Counted from the stretch's first letter, positions 1 through 5,330 are shown. The stretch is DNA of 5,832 bases from an uncultured Methanofollis sp. (GCF_937919355.1 NZ_CALFSA010000133.1:1-5832); one strand, 5' to 3'. Notes: a model not told the origin generated them from the sequence alone. Translations and numbers: made by a program.

Positions 1-107
1 AGCACCTCGACGGGGTTGACGCCGAGCATGAGGAGGACGTCCTCGACGGTCGCCGACGAAACCGTGATCTCCTCGGTCCTGCCAGAAGAGAGGTGGACTT
101 TCATCAT
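1..107 (-). CDS. ThiS/MoaD-like sulfur carrier protein (3' part missing)
   Basis: Only the first 35 or so codons are inside the window; the gene runs off the left edge. The visible peptide begins MMKVHLSSGR and continues through TVEDVLLMLGVNPVEV, which is the beta-strand, acidic-helix and 'LGVNPVEV' pattern at the N-terminus of the small ubiquitin-fold carriers ThiS, MoaD and SAMP. In this family the C-terminal Gly-Gly, outside the window, is adenylated and thiocarboxylated to carry sulfur for thiazole, molybdopterin or tRNA thiolation, or for protein tagging. The start is ATG at 107-105, with a second in-frame ATG at 104-102. The first ATG overlaps the TGA of the upstream gene (ATGA), so translation is probably coupled, and a GAGG/AAGGGGG purine stretch precedes it. 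Which member of the family this is cannot be decided without the C-terminus and the next gene. Confidence 0.8.
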   Translation of the reverse strand, partial: MMKVHLSSGRTEEITVSSATVEDVLLMLGVNPVEV

Positions 108-460
108 ATCCCCCTTTCCTCGCAGGACGCAGACGTTTCGTAGACCCCGAGGACACGCCCTGCCGTGCCGGGGCCGAGACGCGTCGCGAGGAGGGAGATC
201 AGGACGTCGGCATACGCGGGCGGGACGCAGCCGAGGCTCTCCTCCCCGGTCTCGATGAGGCCGACGAGGGTGCGGAGTTCGCCGTCGTCGAGACGGGCGA
301 GGCGGACCCCGAAGTCGTCGGGGCCGGCGGCGAAGTGGTTCGCCACCGGCGGGAGGAGAGAGCGGAAAGGAACACCCGACCCGGTGCAGACAAGGTCGTC
401 GCACTCGGGTGCGAGTTTTTTCAGCATGGCAAGGTCTTTTTCAGATAATAGTCTCGGCAT
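104..460 (-). CDS. Unrecognised 118-aa protein coupled to the ThiS/MoaD-like gene
   Basis: I do not recognise this family. The predicted product is 118 aa, soluble, with no signal peptide or membrane segment. It starts MPRLLSEKDL and has an acidic, mostly helical look. Cys residues lie at about 20, 25, 78 and 113; the pair EC-x4-C near the start and GCVPP near residue 80 are the only spots resembling metal or thiol sites. I chose ATG 460-458 because GGAG lies a few bases upstream (AGGAGACGGGT before ATG). A longer reading from GTG 502 would add a Pro-rich leader and run into the palindrome at 498-511. The stop codon overlaps the start of the ThiS/MoaD-like gene, so the two are co-translated, suggesting a role near sulfur transfer (inference only). 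It is transcribed divergently from nadA out of a shared gap. Confidence 0.7.
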   Translation of the reverse strand: MPRLLSEKDLAMLKKLAPECDDLVCTGSGVPFRSLLPPVANHFAAGPDDFGVRLARLDDGELRTLVGLIETGEESLGCVPPAYADVLISLLATRLGPGTAGRVLGVYETSASCEERGI

Positions 461-497
461 ACCCGTCTCCTGGTCGCCGGCAGGGGGCGGCGGCACA

Positions 498-511
498 TTC
501 ACAATTGTGAA
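498..511. promoter_or_regulatory. 14-bp perfect palindrome, putative operator between the 118-aa gene and nadA
   Basis: TTCACAATTGTGAA is a perfect inverted repeat centred between 504 and 505. The same sequence recurs at 5293-5306, and its 12-bp core recurs at 5318-5329. It lies 37 bp upstream of the minus-strand ATG at 460 and about 60 bp upstream of the preferred nadA ATG, directly beside an AT-rich TATA-like block. One bound dimer here could therefore affect both divergent genes. Dyad operators of this size usually bind a homodimeric helix-turn-helix protein. The identity of that protein is unknown. Confidence 0.75.
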
Positions 512-520
512 TATATTTTA
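509..520. promoter_or_regulatory. Probable TATA region for nadA, possibly shared with the divergent gene
   Basis: GAATATATTTTA is the only strongly AT-rich block in this gap. An archaeal TATA box sits about 27 bp before the start of transcription. On the plus strand that would place the nadA transcript start near 540-545, giving a leader of about 30 nt that includes GGAGG (558-562) before ATG 574. Read on the minus strand as AAAATATATTC, it would place a start near 488, giving a leader of about 28 nt before ATG 460. The palindrome abuts this block on its left, overlapping the BRE side for nadA and the TATA-to-start side for the other gene. Use in both directions is inference. Confidence 0.5.
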
Positions 521-573
521 TCTGGTGGAAACAGATATACATTATGGTTGCCCTTCCGGAGGATCGGGAGACG

Positions 574-1479
574 ATGGATGAGAGACTCGTTGAAGAGATT
601 CTGCGCCTGAAAGAGGAGAAGGACGCCGTACTCCTTGCGCACAACTACCAGATACCGCCGGTGCAGGACGTCGCGGACCTCGTCGGCGACTCCCTGGAAC
701 TGGCGAGGGCGGCGACCGCCTACGACGCCGGGGTCATCATCTTCTGCGGTGTCGACTTCATGGCCCAGACCGCTGCGATCCTCTCGCCGGAGAAGAGGGT
801 GGTCCTGCCGGCGGGCGACGCCTGCTGTCCAATGGCGGCGATGGTCACGGCAGGGGAGGTGCGGGTGCTGAAGGAGCGCTTCCCCGACGCCGCGGTGGTC
901 AGTTATGTCAACACCTCGGCGGAGGTGAAGGCGGAGAGCGACATCTGCTGCACCTCGGCCAACGCGGTGAAGGTGGTGGAGTCTCTTGAGGAGGAGAGGG
1001 TCATCTTCGTGCCAGACCGGAACCTCGCCCGCTATGTCGCACGCTTCACGACAAAGGAGGTGATGCCCTGGGACGGGTTCTGCTATGTCCACGACAGGTT
1101 CACGCCCGGGGACGTGGAGGACGCCCGCCGCCTCCACCCCGAGGCCGAGGTGCTCGTCCACCCGGAGTGCAGGCCCGAGGTGATCGACCTTGCGGACTCT
1201 GTCCAGTCGACGTCCGGGATGGTGAGGCATGCCTGCAAAAGCGCGGCACGCTCCTTCATCATCGGCACCGAGACGGGCATCATCCACCAGATGCGGAAGA
1301 AGTGCCCGGACAAGGAGTTCTACCCCCTCTCCGAGAGGGCGGTCTGCGTCAACATGAAGAAGACCGACCTTGTGATGGTGAGGGACTCCCTCGTGACCCT
1401 CAGGCCGCGGGTGACCGTCCCCGCAGGCGTCGCCGACCGGGCGCGGACGGCGATCGAGAGGATGCTCGCGGTGAAGTGA
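574..1479 (+). CDS. nadA: Quinolinate synthase NadA
   Basis: NadA condenses iminoaspartate with dihydroxyacetone phosphate to give quinolinate, the precursor of the NAD pyridine ring, using a 4Fe-4S cluster. The 301-aa reading has the usual family length and covers all three repeat domains. Visible motifs are AHNYQ (22-26), FCGVDFMA (57-64), DACCPMAAM (82-90), YVNTSAEVKA (111-120), CYVHDRF (170-176), HPEC (196-199) and ERAVCVNMKK (254-263). By family alignment from memory, the cluster ligands should be Cys85, Cys170 and Cys258, one per domain, all present. I prefer ATG 574 because GGAGG lies at 558-562 and homologues begin with a helix like MDERLVEEI. ATG 544, giving 311 aa, is possible, perhaps as a leaderless start. 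No nadB/nadX or nadC is in the window. A palindromic operator and TATA-like block lie just upstream. Confidence 0.96.
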   Translation: MDERLVEEILRLKEEKDAVLLAHNYQIPPVQDVADLVGDSLELARAATAYDAGVIIFCGVDFMAQTAAILSPEKRVVLPAGDACCPMAAMVTAGEVRVLKERFPDAAVVSYVNTSAEVKAESDICCTSANAVKVVESLEEERVIFVPDRNLARYVARFTTKEVMPWDGFCYVHDRFTPGDVEDARRLHPEAEVLVHPECRPEVIDLADSVQSTSGMVRHACKSAARSFIIGTETGIIHQMRKKCPDKEFYPLSERAVCVNMKKTDLVMVRDSLVTLRPRVTVPAGVADRARTAIERMLAVK

Positions 1480-1616
1480 GGGGAGAAGAAGGCTCTGACA
1501 GGAAAAAATCAGGGTCGAAGTCGCGGCGGTAGAAGACGCAGACCAACCGCCTTCCCCAGAGTATAGACCGGGAGGTACATCCCCGAGGTCAGGACCTCCG
1601 GTTCCTCATTCTCTTC
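1480..1616. other. Convergent intergenic gap between nadA and thiE with overlapping inverted repeats
   Basis: No coding region is supported here. The gap holds an imperfect stem, ACCGG(G)AGGT at 1567-1576 pairing with ACCTCCGGT at 1594-1602 (9 bp, one bulged G). Overlapping it and mutually exclusive with it is a tighter repeat, GAGGTC at 1585-1590 with GACCTC at 1593-1598. These may help end transcription from either side or act as a boundary between the converging transcripts. No tRNA-like cloverleaf is seen. Confidence 0.5.
1503..1508 (-). terminator. T6 tract, candidate terminator of the thiE-proximal operon
   Basis: On the minus strand this reads CTGATTTTTTCCTGTCAG, a run of six T about 110 nt past the thiE stop, flanked by short CTGA/TCAG arms. 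Archaeal RNA polymerase commonly terminates at T tracts without a strong hairpin. No comparable T tract follows nadA on the plus strand before thiE. Confidence 0.4.
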
Positions 1617-2294
1617 TCAGAACGCGACATCGTCCCCGGCCTTTTCACGGGCGCAGGAGAGGTGCGGGGCGCTCTTCGCGGCGGCGACGAGGGCCTTCAT
1701 ATTCCGTGCGGCGGCGGTCACGTCCTCCTGCCCGACGACCGCCGAGATGACGGCGACGCCGTCGGCACCGGCGTTGATGACGTCGGCGACATTGTCGGGG
1801 CCGATGCCGCCGATCCCGAGGACGGGGACGGAAACGGCGGACCTGATCGCCCGGAGAGTCGCAAGGCCGTGGCCCGGACCGGCGTCGGCCTTTGAGGCGG
1901 TCGAGAAGGTGGGGCTGAGGGCGACATAGTCGGCGCCGTCGGCCACCCCGATCCGCGCCTCTGCCACGTCTCCGACCGAGACGCCGACGATGAATCCCGG
2001 CGGGGCGATCTCCCGCGCCGCCCTGACCGGGAGGTCGTCCTGGCCGAGGTGGACACCGTCGGCACCGGCGGCGAGGGCGACGTCCAGGCGGTCGTCCACG
2101 ATGAAGAGGACGCCTGCCGCGGCGGTGACCTCCCTGACGGCACGCGCCTCCCGCAGGAGTGCGGAGGTGCTCATCTCCTTGTCCCGCAACTGGACGACGT
2201 CTGCTCCGCCAGCAACGGCAAGACTGACCTGTTCGAGGGGAGAGAGGCCGCGGCCGACCTCCCTGTCGGTGACGACGTACAGGTCATAACCCAT
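1617..2294 (-). CDS. thiE: Thiamine-phosphate synthase ThiE
   Basis: ThiE couples HMP-pyrophosphate with hydroxyethylthiazole phosphate to form thiamine phosphate in the cytoplasm. The 225-aa protein is a full-length (beta/alpha)8 barrel. The motifs run in family order: YVVTDR (6-11), VVQLRDKEM (33-41), FIVDDR (64-69, diphosphate and Mg binding), GVHLGQDDLP (80-89), ALSPTFSTASK (125-135, the counterpart of the usual G-P-x-F-x-T-x-T-K loop) and LGIGGIGPDN (159-168). The C-terminal 20 or so residues, APHLSCAREKAGDDVAF, go slightly beyond the barrel. The start is fixed by GGAGGT at 2301-2306, six bases before ATG 2294-2292. That ATG shares its A with the TGA of thiM, so the two are translationally coupled and their products act consecutively. 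An upstream in-frame extension through the thiM gene is a spurious shadow. Confidence 0.96.
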   Translation of the reverse strand: MGYDLYVVTDREVGRGLSPLEQVSLAVAGGADVVQLRDKEMSTSALLREARAVREVTAAAGVLFIVDDRLDVALAAGADGVHLGQDDLPVRAAREIAPPGFIVGVSVGDVAEARIGVADGADYVALSPTFSTASKADAGPGHGLATLRAIRSAVSVPVLGIGGIGPDNVADVINAGADGVAVISAVVGQEDVTAAARNMKALVAAAKSAPHLSCAREKAGDDVAF

Positions 2295-3094
2295 CAGACG
2301 ACCTCCAGCCGCGCCCCCTCCGCCAGGTCTTCGGGCGTCAGGGTGTAGAGTTCGTCGAAGAGGGCAGTCCTGAAGGAGTACGGCCCGCGGGCACCGGCGG
2401 CCGCCTTCTCCCCGGCGCACCCGAAGGCGGCGAGGGCCGCCGCGGCGCCTGTGAGGGGGTCGTCGGCGACGGCGACGAAAGAGCCGACGACCGAGGAGGC
2501 CATGCACCCGGTCCCGGAGAGGCGGTCCATCATCTCGTTCCCGTTCCTGACCAGGACGACACGCTTCCCGTCGGTGACGACGTCGGTCTCGCCGGTCATC
2601 GCCACCACCGTGCCCGTCGACCGGGCGCATGCCTTCGCCGTCTCGACCGGGTCGCCTGCAAGGCCGCACGAGTCCACGCCCCGCACCTTCCCGCCCATAC
2701 CGGCAAGGACACCGATCTCCCCGGCATTCCCCTTCAGGACAGCGACCTTCACCTCCCTCAGGACCCGGAGGACAGCATCGGTCCGCAGGCGGGTCGCCCC
2801 GGCGCCGACAGGGTCGAGGACGACGGGCACGCCGAGTTCGTTCGCCCGTTTGCCCGCAAGGAGCATTGACTCCACCTGGGCAGGGTCAAGGGTCCCGATG
2901 TTCAGGACAAGGGCGCCGGCGGCAGCGACCATTTCGGCCGACTCCTCGATCGCCTCGGCCATCACCGGGGCGGCCCCGGCGCAGATGGTGATGTTGGCGC
3001 AGTCGTTGATCGTCACGGTGTTGGTGATGTGGTGTACGAGCGGCCGTCTCTCCCGCACCTGCGAGAGGAGGTCAGCGCAGATCTTCGCGTCCAT
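2294..3094 (-). CDS. thiM: Hydroxyethylthiazole kinase ThiM
   Basis: ThiM phosphorylates 4-methyl-5-(2-hydroxyethyl)thiazole with ATP, a salvage step that supplies the thiazole phosphate used by ThiE. The 266-aa reading matches the family. Motifs are PLVHHITNTVTINDCAN (18-34, thiazole site), VLDPVGAGATRLR (92-104), LKGNAGEI (120-127) and the ribokinase-like catalytic loop LSGTGCMASS (192-201), with the family's active-site Cys at 197. ATG 3094 is the only reasonable start. No good Shine-Dalgarno precedes it, unlike thiE and the editing-domain gene. A weak TATA-like CATATT lies on the minus strand near 3122-3127, about 27 bp ahead, so an extra leaderless transcript is possible (low confidence). 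It follows the 105-aa gene by 53 nt and overlaps thiE by one base. The thiM-thiE order indicates thiamine salvage from degradation products or the medium. Confidence 0.95.
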   Translation of the reverse strand: MDAKICADLLSQVRERRPLVHHITNTVTINDCANITICAGAAPVMAEAIEESAEMVAAAGALVLNIGTLDPAQVESMLLAGKRANELGVPVVLDPVGAGATRLRTDAVLRVLREVKVAVLKGNAGEIGVLAGMGGKVRGVDSCGLAGDPVETAKACARSTGTVVAMTGETDVVTDGKRVVLVRNGNEMMDRLSGTGCMASSVVGSFVAVADDPLTGAAAALAAFGCAGEKAAAGARGPYSFRTALFDELYTLTPEDLAEGARLEVV

Positions 3095-3147
3095 GGTTGT
3101 GATCAGGATCTTTGGGCGGGGAATATGAGAGGTCTTCCGGTGGAGGC

Positions 3148-3465
3148 TTATCTCCCGTACAGGTGCTCGTGCACTCTCTCGACGAGCGCGCTCTCCCGCC
3201 GCTTCAGGAACACAAGGTCGGGGTTGCCGTCCCGATACAGGGAGAAGAGGGAGTACAGGAAGTCGGTCGTCAGGTCCGTCACCTCGCGCCTGAACCGCAC
3301 CTCGACAGTCGTGTCCCCGGCAAACCCCTTGATGGAGAAGAAGTCCGTCTTCTCGAAGGTGTAGAAGCCCTCGCCGAGGGCGGGCATCGCCTCCACGCGC
3401 CCGAAGTTTTCGAGGTACGAGAAGAACCCCGCAGTCAGCGGGGCGCTGAGGACGAACTCCTTCAT
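3148..3465 (-). CDS. Unrecognised 105-aa protein downstream of the cysteine desulfurase
   Basis: I cannot assign a known family. The product begins MKEFVLSAPLTAGFF and is a small, soluble, mixed alpha/beta protein with no Cys, signal peptide or membrane span. Notable segments are GFYTFEKTDFFSIKGFAGD (33-51) and DLTTDFLYSLF (64-74), followed by a charged, likely helical C-terminus ending HLYGR. The codon use and third-position GC match the neighbours, and no internal stop or shift is seen, so it is probably a true gene. Two starts compete. ATG 3465, 22 nt after the upstream stop, gives a natural N-terminus but lacks a ribosome site. ATG 3516 adds MHVVRSIRHKSCADGTL, has GGAGG at 3526-3530, and overlaps the upstream gene by 29 nt. 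Its tight linkage to the desulfurase suggests a partner or sulfur-handling accessory role (inference). Confidence 0.75.
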   Translation of the reverse strand: MKEFVLSAPLTAGFFSYLENFGRVEAMPALGEGFYTFEKTDFFSIKGFAGDTTVEVRFRREVTDLTTDFLYSLFSLYRDGNPDLVFLKRRESALVERVHEHLYGR

Positions 3466-3487
3466 GAGGGTGCCGTCGGCACAGGAC

Positions 3488-4660
3488 TTATGGCGAATTG
3501 ACCTGACAACATGCATTGCATGCAACCTCCCGTATGGCCGCGGCTGCGGTCCTGCACTCCTCGTCAGTGGTGAACCAGGAGAGACTGAGCCGCACGCACC
3601 CTTTCCCGCCGTCGATCGCCCGGTGTACGAGAGGGGCGCAGTGGAGGCCGGTCCTGGTGACGACGCCGTAGGCGCGGGCGAGGACAAAGCCGACGTCGTC
3701 GTCGTCCATCCCCCTGACGGAGAAGGAGACGATCGGCAGTGTCGGGTGCCTTGTGTGGACAACGATGTTCGGTTCTTTTTCGAGTTCCCCGATAATGTAC
3801 GCCGTCTGGCACTCCGCTTTCTCTGCGATAGCGTCGACGCCAATGGAGAGGACGAACTCCACGCCTGCCGCGAGCGCCGCAAGGCCGGGGTAGTTCGGCG
3901 TCCCGGCCTCGAACCTCTCGGGCATCTCCTGCGGCTGGAAAAGGGAGGAGGAGTCTGTCCCTGTCCCCCCGACCCTGACCGGGGCCACTGCGTCGGGGTC
4001 GCGGATATAGAACCCCCCTGTGCCGGCGGTACCGAAGAGGCCCTTGTGCCCGGTGAAGACGTAGGCGTCGACAGGGAGGGCACCGAGGTCCACAGGGATG
4101 TGGCCGGCGGTCTGCGCACCGTCGACGATGACGTAGACGCCGTGGTCGTGGAGGAGGGCGCCGATCGCCCCGATCTCCTGGACGGTGCCGAGGACGTTGC
4201 TCCCGTGCGCCATGACCATGAGCCGCGTCTCCGGGCGGACGGCTGTCTCGACGGCGGCGGGCGAGACGTGGCCGTCTTCATCGAAGGGGACGACGGTGAG
4301 GCTGATCCGCCCCTCCTTCTCCAGTTCGTGGAGGGGCCTCTGCACGGCGTTGTGGTCGAGGGCGGTGGTCAGGACGTGGCAGGGGCCGGGGTGGGCGGCG
4401 AGAAAACCCCGGATGAGGAGGTTCAGGGAGTCGGTGGCATTGAGGGTGAAGATGTAGTGCTCGGCAGGCCCGGCATGGAAGAGGCGGGCGAGGGCCTCCC
4501 GTGCGAGGGTGGGGTAGTCCTCCCCCTCGGTCCCGGCGGTCCGCCCGGACCCGAAGACCGGACTGGCAAGGGAGGTCATGGTCGCCGCGATCACCGTCTG
4601 GGGTTTCGGCCAGGTCGTCGCCGCGTTGTTCAGGTAGATTATCAGTTTTTCCTCTCTCAT
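3488..4660 (-). CDS. Class V aminotransferase-fold cysteine desulfurase-like protein (SufS/CsdA-like, EF2568-type)
   Basis: A PLP enzyme expected to remove sulfur from cysteine, leaving alanine and an enzyme persulfide, for Fe-S, thiocarboxylate or tRNA thiolation. The 390-aa reading from ATG 4660 shows IYLNNAATTWPKP (8-20), LDHNAVQRPL (101-110, His stacking on PLP), AHGSNVLGT (151-159), VDGAQTAGHIPVD (179-191), the Schiff-base Lys206 in FTGHKG, and TRTGLHCAP (335-343) with the probable persulfide Cys341. The NNAATTWPKP opening and GLHCAP loop are typical of the EF2568-type branch, not classical NifS/IscS, so the substrate could differ (for example selenocysteine). GTG 4675 would add five residues; both starts have weak ribosome sites. 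The protein ends with an unusual Cys-rich tail, C-x2-C-C (381, 384, 385). It is 48 nt after the editing-domain gene. Function as a desulfurase is family-based, not shown by the sequence alone. Confidence 0.9.
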   Translation of the reverse strand: MREEKLIIYLNNAATTWPKPQTVIAATMTSLASPVFGSGRTAGTEGEDYPTLAREALARLFHAGPAEHYIFTLNATDSLNLLIRGFLAAHPGPCHVLTTALDHNAVQRPLHELEKEGRISLTVVPFDEDGHVSPAAVETAVRPETRLMVMAHGSNVLGTVQEIGAIGALLHDHGVYVIVDGAQTAGHIPVDLGALPVDAYVFTGHKGLFGTAGTGGFYIRDPDAVAPVRVGGTGTDSSSLFQPQEMPERFEAGTPNYPGLAALAAGVEFVLSIGVDAIAEKAECQTAYIIGELEKEPNIVVHTRHPTLPIVSFSVRGMDDDDVGFVLARAYGVVTRTGLHCAPLVHRAIDGGKGCVRLSLSWFTTDEECRTAAAAIREVACNACCQVNSP

Positions 4661-4708
4661 GCTCTTCGCTGTCACTGTACTCTCTCGAAAGCGCCAAAAG
4701 AGTAGTGG

Positions 4709-5203
4709 TCAGGAATGGTCGGGCGTCTCCGTCACCTTCAGGGGGTGACGGCAGTGCGGGCAGACAGGGCCGCACTCGGTCCCGTCGAAGGGGCAGATGG
4801 TCATCGAGAGGTCGGCGAGGGGGTGGCCCTTCCCCGCGAGGTCGAACTTCTTGTACCACCCGAAGGGCGCCCTCTGCACCTCGATGCCGGCCTCACGCAG
4901 GGCGTCGGCGAGGCCGTCGAGGACATGGAGGGCGGTCGAGGGGTCGGAGAGGTCTGAGGCGAGGTGGGCGTACGGGTAGACGATCGCTCTCGTCGCCTTC
5001 AGCATCGCCATGCGGGCGAGGACGTTCCGGGCGGCCTTCCCGACCACGGCGTCGGGGTCCCTCCCGTCCATCTCTTCCACGCAGCAGAAGAGGACGACGC
5101 ACTCCTCCATGCCGCCCTCCCTCTCGTCGAGGGGTTCTGCGAAGGGCGTCTTCTTTGTCGCCCGGTAGTGCATGCTGTCCGCGTGGATGGAGACGATCCT
5201 CAT
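4709..5203 (-). CDS. Free-standing archaeal threonyl-tRNA synthetase editing-domain protein with Cys-rich tail
   Basis: The first 135 or so residues match the archaea-specific N-terminal editing domain of ThrRS (a D-aminoacyl-tRNA deacylase-like fold), which removes mischarged Ser from tRNA-Thr. Visible family features are MRIVSIHADSMHY (1-13), VYPYAHLASDL (75-85), APFGWYKKFDL (112-122) and KGHPLADLS (125-133). The catalytic and anticodon-binding parts of ThrRS are absent. The reading closes at 164 aa, so this is a stand-alone protein, not a broken synthetase. After the domain comes a C-x6-C-x3-C-x2-C tail (Cys137, 144, 148, 151) resembling a small zinc knuckle. From memory, usual domains read CKGHPLAE at the active site; here Cys is replaced by Gly and Glu by Asp. 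ATG 5203 has a strong AGGAGGG six bases upstream. It is the first gene of the probable five-gene operon, behind two palindromic operators. It could edit in trans or have a different role. Confidence 0.85.
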   Translation of the reverse strand: MRIVSIHADSMHYRATKKTPFAEPLDEREGGMEECVVLFCCVEEMDGRDPDAVVGKAARNVLARMAMLKATRAIVYPYAHLASDLSDPSTALHVLDGLADALREAGIEVQRAPFGWYKKFDLAGKGHPLADLSMTICPFDGTECGPVCPHCRHPLKVTETPDHS

Positions 5204-5260
5204 CTCGACCCTCCTGTGATGATCTTCCCGGTGTTGCTGGTCATGATAGTCACCATAGAT

Positions 5261-5291
5261 ACCCGGGCAGACGGCGGGTCTGCCGCCGGGT
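5261..5291 (-). repeat. Strong bulged hairpin in the operon's upstream region
   Basis: GGCAGAC (5266-5272) pairs with GTCTGCC (5278-5284) around a 5-nt loop. Outside it ACCCG (5261-5265) pairs with CGGGT (5287-5291), with two unpaired bases at 5285-5286, for 12 bp in all. It lies two bases from the proximal operator and about 58 bp before the editing-domain ATG. On the plus strand TTTT overlaps and follows its outer arm, like an intrinsic terminator, but no plus-strand gene leads into it. A leader RNA structure on the minus strand is possible. Confidence 0.5.
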
Positions 5292-5292
5292 T

Positions 5293-5306
5293 TTCACAAT
5301 TGTGAA
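5293..5306. promoter_or_regulatory. Palindromic operator copy, proximal to the editing-domain operon
   Basis: TTCACAATTGTGAA, identical over all 14 bases to the site at 498-511. Its centre is 24 bp from the second copy and about 96 bp from the start codon at 5203. It is presumably bound by the same dimeric regulator that acts beside nadA. Confidence 0.75.
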
Positions 5307-5316
5307 GTGATCAGTG

Positions 5317-5330
5317 TTCACAATTGTGAT
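5317..5330. promoter_or_regulatory. Palindromic operator copy, distal to the editing-domain operon
   Basis: TTCACAATTGTGAT keeps the 12-bp dyad core TCACAATTGTGA and differs from the other copies only in the last base. A 10-bp spacer (GTGATCAGTG) separates it from the proximal copy, making a direct repeat of 24-bp period. Confidence 0.72.

Noticed and set aside
499..1287. Minus-strand open frame opposite nadA
   Set aside because: His/Arg/Asp-rich mirror of a full-length nadA; no recognisable domain.
2295..2669. N-terminal extension of ThiE into thiM
   Set aside because: The added residues are Arg/Gly-rich noise in another frame of thiM; ThiE starts naturally at 2294 with a GGAGGT ribosome site.
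3097..3106. TTGTGATCAG just upstream of thiM resembling half an operator
   Set aside because: Only one half-site, no dyad partner; too short to distinguish from chance.
3464..4705. Long plus-strand open frame (413 codons) opposite the desulfurase
   Set aside because: It is antisense to a clear PLP enzyme with all catalytic motifs. Its Gly/Asp/Glu/Val-rich composition is typical of a mirror frame in GC-rich DNA.
4501..5310. Plus-strand Arg/Ser/Gly-rich open frame
   Set aside because: Low-complexity shadow of the editing-domain and desulfurase genes, and it runs through the operator region.
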